This document shows, piece after piece, positions 38,000 to 46,643 of a stretch of 64,000 nucleotides of DNA. The translations under genes and the position numbers were made by a program. Numbering within the stretch: the first letter of the stretch is position 1; each line of letters starts with the position of its first letter. Source of the DNA: Pagrus major (taxonomy: Eukaryota; Chordata; Actinopteri; Spariformes; Sparidae); the NCBI RefSeq assembly GCF_040436345.1, contig NC_133220.1, positions 10,857,664 to 10,921,663 on the forward strand, written 5' to 3'. The notes beneath the pieces are model-generated. The model was not told the origin of the DNA. It was given only the letters and a program-made list of their open reading frames with translations, and searched no databases.

Positions 38000-39690
38000 A
38001 TGCCTGAGAAAGCGTAAGTGTATTGTGTTTCTGTTATTGTTTCCATCTGCTAATCAGAGTATCAGTTTCATACAGTAAAGTCATTCACATAATGAAATAT
38101 AGCATGGCAGCTTTCACAGACAATTCATTAAGATTTTGCCATGTGGAACTGAATGCTTATTCTATATGTCCATGTCTGTTGTGTCCTTTCTTTATTTTCT
38201 ACCCACAGACTGGAGGTAAGATTTCACAAGACACAACTCATCAAGAAATCAACACAATCAACACCAAAATGTCACACTAAGTTAAAAGCTTTATCCTTTT
38301 TGCAGAGGAAACCTAAAATCTCAGCGTCACGCAAGCTCATGCTGAAGGTGAGTCCTCCGTCTAAACAGACCGTGTCTTCATTCAGAAAGACAGTGAATCA
38401 AACAGTTAGATTTACTTTGTGTTATTTCAGAGCTTGATGGTCGCCAAGGCCAAAGAGGACTTGGAGCAGGAGATGGAAGAAAAAGAGGAGCAGAAGGAAA
38501 AGTATCTGGAGGAGAAATCTCCTCCTCTACAGACCAGTGGCATGTCCTTAGCAGAGCTGCAGGTATTATTTGATATTTATGGCGAGGTGTTTATATTTGC
38601 AAATTAAAAAAAAAATCTTCCTTATGCTCACTGAAATAATGTCGCTAAAGATGAATTGCCTGCTCAGGCCTGCAAGAACTGACCAATCAAGGCTGCCTGG
38701 GCTTTTCAGGAGGTTGTTTCTTAAAGAGACAGGCACTAAAATGGTGCATTCAGACAGGGATGAATAGAGGCACTGCAGCAATGGACAGTACGAGAAAAAT
38801 GACGTGATTTTTGAACATTAAAGCGAGTAAACGTTTTTCCTTTAACATCCAATTCCTTTTATTTTCTATACAGACGTTATGTCAAGAGCTGCTTGCCAAA
38901 ATAGATGTGGTGGACGAGGAGCGGTATGATATCGAAGCCAAAGTCCTGCACAACAACAGAGAGGTAACTGAAGAAAGACAACAACAACAACACCAAAAAG
39001 ATAAACCGACTACACATATCTTGAAGTTGCAACAGCACACTGATGTAGTCCTACAAGTACCGTGTGTCCAAACACACAAAGTGTAGCTATTACTTCCTGG
39101 GTCAAATGACTTTCTCTCTACTTTCTCCTCAGATCAAAGACCTAAATATCAAGGTACTGGACCTGCGAGGGAAGTTCAAGAGACCCAGCCTGAGAAGGGT
39201 GAGGGTCTCTGCCGACGCAATCCTGCGCTCGCTACTGGGCTCCAAACACAAGGTCTCTTTGGACCTGCGAGCTAATCTGAAATCAGTCAAGAAGGAGGAC
39301 GTAGAAAAGGTGAGTTCAGGAAAAATAAGATCAAAATACAGACAAAGATGAGGTGATGTTTTTGGCCAGAAGACAATGACATAATCCTGATTTTTTTCCC
39401 CACACAAGCTGTGACAGCGCTGTTGGCCATGGTGATAATTTATGTTTGCACTTTAAGACTTTGGCTGTCCATTTAAGGGTGACAGTGACTGCCAAGGTGT
39501 GAAACTGATTAGTCAACCTTATTTGTCTGCCAATACATAAAGAAACATCTGGTGCCTGTATAACAAGAGTGACTCTCTGTCTCTGTCTGTGCAGGAGAAG
39601 ACGGTGGAGGTGAGTGACTGGAGGAAGAATGTGGAGGCCATGTCGGGCATGGAGGGCCGCAAGAAGATGTTTGATGCAGCTAACCAGTAA
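38000..39690 (+). CDS. tnni1: Troponin I, slow skeletal type
   Basis: Seven coding exons are 38000-38013, 38209-38215 (only 7 nt), 38306-38347, 38431-38562, 38874-38963, 39133-39309 and 39595-39690. They total 558 nt, or 185 residues plus TAA, close to the roughly 187 of slow TNNI1. The protein begins [21 protein letters not shown] and has no long cardiac-type N-terminal extension. Residues about 105-119 ([15 protein letters not shown]) form the actin/troponin C-binding inhibitory region, followed by the switch segment ([16 protein letters not shown]) and the C-terminal [24 protein letters not shown]. Troponin I holds actomyosin off until Ca-loaded troponin C removes it. [10 protein letters not shown] and [12 protein letters not shown] favour TNNI1 over the fast TNNI2 form. 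It sits about 7 kb upstream of troponin T on the same strand, the usual vertebrate pairing. The teleost paralogue letter cannot be assigned. Confidence 0.95.
38655..38830 (+). repeat. Dispersed repeat in tnni1 intron, copy of family also in tnnt2
   Basis: Ordered blocks GACCAATCA, CTTTTCAGGAGG, CTTAAAGAGACAGGCACTAAA, GATGAATAGAGGCACTGCAGC and GAGAAAAATGA match the reverse complement of about 49205-49340 in the tnnt2 gene. The same element thus lies in opposite orientation within introns of the two linked troponin genes. Confidence 0.65.
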
Positions 39691-39822
39691 AGGGTCCATC
39701 CATAAATCCACAAACTGTTGAGTACTTCAGAGGGTCACAGAGATTTCTTTGGTATTTTATATTGAGTACATTTTCCCTGTAAACACCCACATTTTCTGTG
39801 TGTTTCGTTTCATTTTCACTGA

Positions 39823-39828
39823 AATAAA
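39823..39828 (+). promoter_or_regulatory. tnni1: tnni1 polyadenylation signal AATAAA
   Basis: A canonical signal 133 bases after the stop codon, followed by GT/T-rich sequence (GGTTGTAGTTTGTTTTTG). This is a good match for a short troponin I 3' UTR. Confidence 0.75.
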
Positions 39829-39922
39829 CACAGCATATGCAGTCTTCATTTTCGGTTGTAGTTTGTTTTTGAATACTGAGAGAAGAACAGCTTTGCATTC
39901 ATATAGATCAACCAGCTGTTCT

Positions 39923-40278
39923 GAGCTGGAGGGGAAATGTTGCTTACTTTATCAACGTAACGTTACAGCGAGCAAAGAGGAAAAAGGAGAGAGAACCAGA
40001 GTCTCTGGTGAGTGCTGAATTCATTGAGAGTTGACCTGATTTCAGACGCACTGACACACACGCACCCTCGATGCGGCTGTTGCTCACTAGCATACGGCTA
40101 ATGTACGGTAAAGTCACATGGCTGTTTGGGGCGAACAAACACTTGCACAAGTAATGTGAGGTGAAAATGTGCTTTGCTGGTGGTGAACACAACGTTAACC
40201 AACCACCATTGCAGATGAAAATCAATCCACGTTCACAGACGAGGTAATGTAGCAGGTGGCAAGCATGCTTGACTGATC
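39923..40278. repeat. 356-bp duplicated block, copy A1
   Basis: It is nearly identical in order and length to 43761-44116. Both start GAGCTGGAGGGGAAATGTTG and both contain GAACCAGAGTCTCTGGTGAG, ACATGGCTGTTTGGGGCGAA and GAGGTAATGTAGCAGG, with scattered substitutions and small indels. No terminal repeats are obvious. The minus-strand open frames in both copies are related because the DNA is. Confidence 0.85.
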
Positions 40279-40444
40279 TGCAGGTCAACAAGCAGACCTG
40301 CAGATAAGTCACACTGAATACGTAAGCTGACACCAGCAGTCGCATTATGCTGGCCTACCTGTTTGGTGAAGTAAAGCAGTGTTAGCTGGCATCTGGGTGG
40401 GGGAATTAACCTCTTGGAAAGTTTGTCAACAGGACAGGACTTTC

Positions 40445-40640
40445 GGCCTGAAGACAATGACACAACTCTGATTCAATCCTGCACAAGGTGCAGCTGTGGC
40501 AGAGACGTTTCCCATGGTGATAACTTTGGTTCACACGTCGTGGCTTTGGCTTATGTCCATGTGAATGGTGAATGCCAGTGTCAACTGATAAATCACTTTC
40601 TCTTAGCTTGCCAAAACAAAAGGAAACTTCTGGCGCAAGG
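40445..40640 (+). pseudogene. Displaced copy of the last tnni1 intron (no exon retained)
   Basis: This segment resembles about 39365-39560 inside the final tnni1 intron in order and spacing. Shared blocks are GAAGACAATGACA, ACTCTGATT or ATCCTGATT, CCATGGTGATAA, GGCTTTGGCTTATGTCCAT against GACTTTGGCTGTCCATTTA, CACTTTC or TGCCAA-type words, and AAACATCTGG or AAACTTCTGG. Neither flanking tnni1 exon is recognisable beside it, so it is a gene-derived fragment or a shared repeat and not a second gene. Confidence 0.55.
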
Positions 40641-40779
40641 GTCAAAATATCATATGATATTTAAGAATTTAGATTTATGCATATCGTTTGCATACTGAGC
40701 ACCTGTGGTTCTCTTCAAGGGTCGACTGATATGGCTTTTTCAGAGGCATAAAGATGTTAGAAGAAGATGTTACAATTTG

Positions 40780-41280
40780 GTAAAAGATGAGGATCCAAAT
40801 GCAGCAAACACCCGGGAGGCAGGATTAAGAAACAAAAGGCGAGCTTTAATAACTCAAGCTGAGGATAAACCACAATCCAAGAAGTACAAAATGCATAAAT
40901 ACAAAGTAGCAAACAAAAAACTTACACAAAGTACAAACCAGTGACCACAAAAGCTAAGTAGAAACATAAAGGAACAAAAACCAGAAACATACCACGGGAA
41001 GACACTGGAGACAATACGGCTGAGAAACACAGGGTGACAACACAGGACCAACTGACAAAGGCAAGAGGGATCACCAAGACTATATACACACACACTAATG
41101 AGGGGATGAGGTACAGGCCGAGTGAGGCGGGGAAAGGACAGGTGAGGGAAAGGAACTGAAAACACAGGAAAGAGGGAAAATCACACAGAGGGAGAAACTG
41201 AAAAGCGACACGCAACACATAAGGGCACAATTTCAAAATAAAACAGGAAACAAGAGAACAACAAAAACCAGGATCATGAC
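40780..41280 (-). repeat. Pyrimidine-rich interspersed repeat, copy 2 (minus orientation)
   Basis: It is the reverse-complement counterpart of 2234-2648: GATGAGGATCCAAATGCAGC, CCGGGAGGCAGGATTAAG and GGCGAGCTTTAATAACTCA, then a long A/G-rich body ending in CAGGATCATGACATGG. The 131-residue hydrophobic minus-strand open frame across it is a translation of this repeat. Confidence 0.7.
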
Positions 41281-41309
41281 ATGGAAACCAATATTTGGGA
41301 CCGATACTT

Positions 41310-41640
41310 ATGAACATGAAAGTAAAATTTACTCAAGTACTGTTCCTAAGTACAATTTTGAGGTAATTTACTTGAGTATTTCCATTTTCTGCTACTTTAT
41401 ACTTCCTCTCCACTACATTTATTTGATACATTTAGTTACTAGTTACTTTGTAGCTTCAGATTATTCAGTGTTTATAGGCTTTTAACCGTGACGTGTTACC
41501 AATCAGATTTTGTTGTGGGTGGGACTTTGAGTGAGAGGATGCTGCATCAGAGCCAAAGTCAACCATTTTAAATTAGTTTATTTTATCGGCAATCTGACAG
41601 AAAAATGCTGAATATCGGCCTCGATAATCGGCCAGGGCCA
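41310..41640. repeat. 'tactcaagta' family repeat
   Basis: It carries TTTACTCAAGTACTGTTCC, TTGAGTATTTCCATTTTCTG, CTACTTTATACTTCC, CCACTACATTTATTTGATAC and then AACCGTGACGTGTTACCAAT and GGGTGGGACTTTGAGTGAGA. These are the reverse complement of blocks in the csrp1 intron copies. Confidence 0.65.
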
Positions 41641-42244
41641 ATAATCGCGGCCATCTCAACCGGGAGGAATAAATCCTTTGGAGAGAGTTAGTCTGCGAGG
41701 ACAGCACAGCAGGAAACTCCAGCTTTAAGCACTCTTTTCATGGCAGAGGAACAGAAAGTCTTTAAATAGTGAATTGTTATCACCTCCACAAATTAAAATC
41801 AGTCCTGAAACAACAGGACGGGTCGGCTGTAAAATGAGCTAAACCCTAATTAATCAGTGGGCAGGTCAAACACATTAAATAGCCCGCTTCACTGTGAAGG
41901 GTGAGTTTGATGTAAACTTCAACAGGTAGCCATTAAAACACTTCTTTTTCTGAATTTAACTCTCTAATGGATGAGCTCTATGGAGGACTGAAACTGCCTA
42001 ATCAGAAAAATTGATAGAAATATATAAATGGCTCAATAAATAAATTAATATGCCATTAAATGCATCAAAAATAAAATAAAAAATAAATGTAGGTATTAAT
42101 CAATTTATAAAATAAGACAAAAATAGATATTTCTGCTTTAAATTGCCTCTGTATTTACTTTTATTTTTATTAAGTCAAATATTAATTTGCTTTCCCATCC
42201 CCCAATAGGGCTGCCAATAATGTTTCAATCAATGAATCAGTCTA

Positions 42245-42726
42245 AAAGGTGCACTGTGTAGTTTTGGGGAAGAAATTTGAATCAGAAGAGAAAGATCTTC
42301 ACAGACTGATTTCTTTTTTTAATATCTAAACAAACTAAATAAACAAACTGTCTTCATTTTCACGACTGAATAAACTAAATGAACAAACTGTTTTTGTTTC
42401 CATGACTGAATAAACTAAATAAACAAACTGTCTTCATTTTCACGACTGAATAAACTACATAAACAAACTGTTTTTGTTTTCATGACTGAATAAACTAAAT
42501 AAACAAACACAATTTCATACTGTTTTACTTTGTTTATATGTGGTGGACCCTGCCACCTTTCTAGCTTCAGTGTTCTGGGGACCTTATTTTCCTCTGAGAA
42601 CAGCTTGTTTATTCAGTTATGGAAAAAAATATATATTTCTGAGTTTATATTATTACCTAATTAGTATTGTAAATATTAAAATTCTATGTTAAATTTCTTC
42701 CCTAAAACTTCATAGTGGCCCTTTAA
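42245..42726. mobile_element. Small terminal-inverted-repeat element (MITE-like) carrying a tandem array
   Basis: The left end reads AAGGTGCACTGTGTAGTTTT then GGGGAAGAAATTT. The right end read in reverse complement is AAGGGCCACTATGAAGTTTT then AGGGAAGAAATTT. These imperfect terminal inverted repeats of about 33 bp enclose about 480 bp with no coding frame, which fits a nonautonomous DNA transposon. The interior contains the 40-bp array at 42342-42508. Confidence 0.7.
42342..42508. repeat. 40-bp tandem repeat, four copies, with an alternating 80-bp pattern
   Basis: Each unit starts AACAAACTGT and ends GACTGAATAAACTA(A/C)AT(A/G). Units 1 and 3 share CTTCATTTTCAC, whereas units 2 and 4 share TTTTGTTT(C/T)CAT. 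The array therefore probably grew as an 80-bp dimer. It lies wholly inside the element at 42245-42726. Confidence 0.9.
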
Positions 42727-43214
42727 AAAATGTCTAAAAAGCAAAAACAAACCAACAAAATTTCAGAGTGCTTATTTTCTCCTCTTAATGTCCAAACCCC
42801 GAAATATTCAATCTATAATTATAAAAATCCCACATTTGAGAAGTTGTAACCTGCAAATCTCTTTATTTCAATTCATTTTTTGCTTGAAAAAATAGCGGAA
42901 AAAATACTAAAATAGTTTATCAATGACTTGTTTCAATCTATTATATACCAAGCGATGCTTCGGGTGCCTCCAGTTTTCTTTTCTGCCACAGGGTGGGAGT
43001 ATCAGCTCAGAGTCTCCTCACTGAGGAAGCAGGAGCTTTTCCAACAAACAGTTCTCAGTTTGGCAACATAACATCAAAAACATGAATCAGAGTATTGTTT
43101 GTCAAACTAAACATACTGCTGATGGAGAAGGGTGTATTAACGACAGATCGTATAAATACTTACACATGTTTGAGCTGAAGATCCCTGTCAGGACCTGTGC
43201 CATGTCAGGGTTAC

Positions 43215-43640
43215 AGAGGATTATAGTTTGCTTTAGTTGACTCAGGTGCCAGGCGAGTGGGGTTTTTATAACAATACAATGGAATTATCAGGAACTGCTT
43301 TGATTGCCTGTCTTCCAAATGATTCCTTACAGATTTAATGTTGCAACCCTTTCAACAGACGTCTGTAAAGTATCAGGAAGCCGAAACGTTCAACAGAAAA
43401 TTATCTTATTCGGGTGTTTTATATTGAGGGATTTAAAATCTCTAATATGAAAGTTGTCGACCTCTCCTGCCTCTGAATGAACTCTCTGTGGAGTGGTTTT
43501 TTTTTACGTTCATGTTGTTTTGTGAGCTTGCTGATTCGAATAATCTGTTCTATATCAGCCAGACCATTACTCGCTTTTCATCCTGCAAAAGACCACATTT
43601 GCCAAGCTGCTGAGTGACAGAACTAAAACAAGGAAATGAT
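43215..43640. repeat. Blocks B1 and C1, separated copies of 44117-44338
   Basis: 43215-43345 (TATAGTTTGCTTTAGTTGAC ... TTACAGATTTAATGTTG) matches 44117-44243. 43548-43640 (CTATATCAGCCAGACCATTA ... AACTAAAACAAGGAAAT) matches 44247-44338. Here a 202-bp segment separates the two blocks; in the other copy they are joined. Confidence 0.8.
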
Positions 43641-43760
43641 TTTATGATTAAAAAGTGGATCTATCTTCACGTATATCAACCTGACTGCAAAAGCAATCCG
43701 CAAAGGTGACCTCCGCTGTCGGGTGTTTGTGCGGCCTACTGTAATGTCGACTGCTGACTG

Positions 43761-44338
43761 GAGCTGGAGGGGAAATGTTGCTTACTTCAACGTAACCTTA
43801 CAGCGAGCAAAGAGGAAAAAGGAGAGAGAGAACCAGAGTCTCTGGTGAGTGCTGAATTCATTGAGAGTTGACCTGAATTCAGACGCACTGACACACACAC
43901 ACCCTCGATGCTGCTTTTGCTCGCTAGCATACGGCTAATGTACGGTAAAGCCACATGGCTGTTTGGGGCGAACAAACACTTGCACAAGCGATGTGAGGTG
44001 AAAATGTGCTTTGCTAGTGGTGAACACACCGTTAACCAACCACCATTGCAGATGAAAATCAATCCGTGTTCTCAGATGAGGTAATGTAGCAGGCGGAAAG
44101 CATGCATGACTCATCTTATAGTTTGCTTTTGTTGACTCAGGTGCCAGGCGGGTGGGTTTTTTATAACAATAAAATCAAATGAAATTACTAGGAACTGCTT
44201 TGATTGCCTGACTTCCAAATGATTCCTTACAGATTTAATGTTGTTGTTCTATATCAGCCAGACGATTACTCGCTCTTCATCCTGCAAAAGACAAGATGTG
44301 CCAAACGGCTGATTGACAGAACTAAAACAAGGAAATAC
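43761..44338. repeat. Composite block A2-B2-C2
   Basis: It consists of the second 356-bp A copy followed without a gap by B2 (44117-44243) and C2 (44247-44338). It is either a rearranged local duplication or three parts of one larger dispersed element. No transposase or reverse-transcriptase frame is visible. Confidence 0.8.
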
Positions 44339-45285
44339 TGTTATTAGTGTGTGGCTTTCCCCTTCTTCCTAACATGGATTGCAAACATGTTAAAACAAAG
44401 AAAATTGATCTGTTGACCCCTAGTGTTCAAACACTGCGGGCTCTACAGTGTGAAAAACGCATCCCAGTTCTGTCTTGTATGTAAACGTCCACAGGGCTAA
44501 ACCAAGCTCAAATATTTGACAGAATTGTCATTCAAAGGCAACACAATGGTTTTGACCTCTAAGTTATACACATATAGACATTGGTTTTTTTTTACTACAA
44601 GAGAGAGAAAGCAGTTTGTTCAGGTTTGGCATCTTTTTCTGAATAAAACTAACGTTTTAGCTCAGATACCCTTGAAATAAGACTTCATACACAATATACA
44701 ACTTCATACACAATATACAACTAGTACATACACAGTGGCTGCAGGTACACTCTGTTGCATTGTTGAGCCTTTCCAAACACCATCACACATTACATGGACT
44801 ACACTGAACAGGGTCTGACAAAGGGTATCCATGTCATACTGATACCATGAGGTGTATCTGATGTCACTGTGTTGTTCCTAGAACATTATTTCAACTTAAA
44901 CTGAGTGAAACAGCAACAAAAAAAACTGCATCTTGAGTGAGCTATTGTGGTTCAGTGGGTTATGTATGACATTCTGTCTCTGTTTGTTTAGGTTTAGGCA
45001 ACACAAATACTCGCTTAGGTTCAGAAAAACATGGTTTGGTTCAGTGCTTTTACAATGTTAAAAACCAGTTGAAGCTTCTCCCAGGTCTGTATTTTTTTCG
45101 GGTCTTTTTCCTGTGTTGCTAAGCTATGACATTAGAAAAACGTGATCGGTCAGTTTCAGGATTCATTAATAGTTTTTAGATGTTTCTGATACCCCGAAAC
45201 AAATGATTTTATTTATTAACTGTATCAAATAAAATCAAAGACTAAGGTTAAATGTGATGTTTACTCTTTAATTAAGTAAATGATC

Positions 45286-45321
45286 GAGTGAGTGAGTGAG
45301 TGAGTGAGTGAGTGAGTGAGT
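45286..45321. repeat. (GAGT)9 tetranucleotide microsatellite
   Basis: Nine uninterrupted GAGT units. The minus-strand Thr/His/Ser/Leu repeat frame over it is an artefact. Confidence 0.95.
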
Positions 45322-46290
45322 AGACTATAACAGATGCTTCACATCTTGAAAACCTAATGAAACCACACATACAACCACAGATCTTTATTTCCCCTGATGT
45401 TCTCTCCGCCCTGCAGACAGTCGTCTTTATGCAACACGTAATCCTTATTGTTGAGCCCTGACTTAAGATTTGACTTGACAGCAAAAAATGTCTTGTTTAA
45501 TGCAATTAAATCCTCCAGTATCGCAGTAATTAAGAAAAACTAAATGACACCTCATCTAGAGACCTGAAACAATTGTTACTGTAATGCATTTTACCTCTGA
45601 AGACTCAATTTATGTGACTTGGCTTTGATTGGCCCCCAATGACGTGAGACCTAGCTTGGGACTTGCTTTGACAAGACTCCTGCCAGCTGTTTTGAGATGT
45701 CATTGATCTGTTTGTAAAGGAAAAGCCAGGGTAGAGGCGGAGGGGGAACTGTATTCGCCCAGCGACACATACAGAATCACATTCTGTTTGTTGGCTTCGG
45801 TTCACCTGAGACATGACTGTTGGGTCAAATACAACATGAACAGCAATCATTGGGAGTATCAAAGCACTTGGCATGGTCATGAAGGGTGTTGTTGATAACG
45901 TGTCAATGCATGTGAGGACTGGGGGCAGGCAAAGATTAACGAAGTGGTGCAGGAGACGGTGCCGGTGAAGGGAGTGAATCTTATTTTCGTCATTCTCTTG
46001 GCAAACTGCTCTGGGAATAATACTCAAACTATAATTTGATTGCATAACACTTCCAGTTCAGTGGATAAATCAATGCTGTTGTAAAATACTGAAAAGTAAA
46101 ATGCGTGTGATGAATTGATCAGCAAGTAGTCAAAATAATGTGGTCCTTTGTTGGGAAATCAAAGGAGCTTGAGACATGCCCTTGTGCACACAGGTGTAGG
46201 TTTACAAAGATTATTTCTAACTTTCCTCACGTCTGCCAGACCTGAGATACAGAACAGTAATCCCGTGTTGTTCAGGTTTGGTTCTGCTGT

Positions 46291-46506
46291 GTAAAAATAG
46301 ACAATTCAAGTCCACGGAGGATTCATGTTTTCCCATTCGTGTTGATGCCATCTGCCATCTGTTTGCAGGTATGTGCCCTCCAATTGTAGACACGGGCAGC
46401 GTGCCGCCATGTGATCCGCTACTGGGTTTAAAAGCTTAAGGCCCAAAGAGAAGGGGACAGTATACAATTCCCCATCGAGTCCAGTCCGAAGCGTACATCA
46501 TTCTGG
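46291..46506 (+). promoter_or_regulatory. tnnt2: Candidate tnnt2 promoter and noncoding exon 1
   Basis: Ordered motifs precede a likely leader exon. They are a MEF2-like GTAAAAATAG (46291-46300), two E-boxes CATCTG (46349-46354 and 46356-46361), and a TATA-like TTTAAAAG (46437-46444). About 60 bases further a strong donor TTCTGG|GTAAGT sits at 46506/46507. The next acceptor CGTACAG at 46627 lies 16 bases before the start codon. MEF2 sites with E-boxes are the classic layout of striated-muscle promoters. The motifs are visible; their function is inferred. Confidence 0.5.
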
Positions 46507-46643
46507 GTAAGTCTGTGCTCTTCTTCTTTATTTTATCAATCCTAAGATCCTTCATAGGATGCATTTTCAAGACATGTGGGTTCACTTTCACACCATCATC
46601 TTCCTCTGAATTGACTCACTCGTACAGGTGCTGCATCCTAAAC

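Larger units (their letters stand above)
39900..46290. other. Intergenic gap between tnni1 and tnnt2
   Basis: There is no supportable gene, and no counterpart of mammalian LAD1. The interval is largely repeats and local duplications: paired 356-bp blocks (39923-40278 and 43761-44116), a tnni1 intron-like segment (40445-40640), a pyrimidine-rich repeat (40780-41280), a 'tactcaagta' repeat (41310-41640), a terminal-inverted-repeat element with an internal tandem array (42245-42726) and a TGAG microsatellite (45286-45321). Confidence 0.65.

Noticed and set aside
39331-39711. 126-aa minus-strand frame across the end of tnni1
   Set aside because: Antisense shadow of the final tnni1 intron and exon; no independent evidence.
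40854-41317. Two overlapping minus-strand open frames (103 and 131 aa) with hydrophobic, membrane-like translations
   Set aside because: They translate the pyrimidine-rich interspersed repeat whose other copy is at 2234-2648. Phe/Leu/Cys/Val richness follows from base composition; there are no splice sites or homology.
43787-44062. Minus-strand frame resembling one at 39944-40345, suggesting a conserved small protein pair
   Set aside because: The similarity is explained by the 356-bp DNA duplication. Frames diverge at their ends through indels and there are no gene signals.
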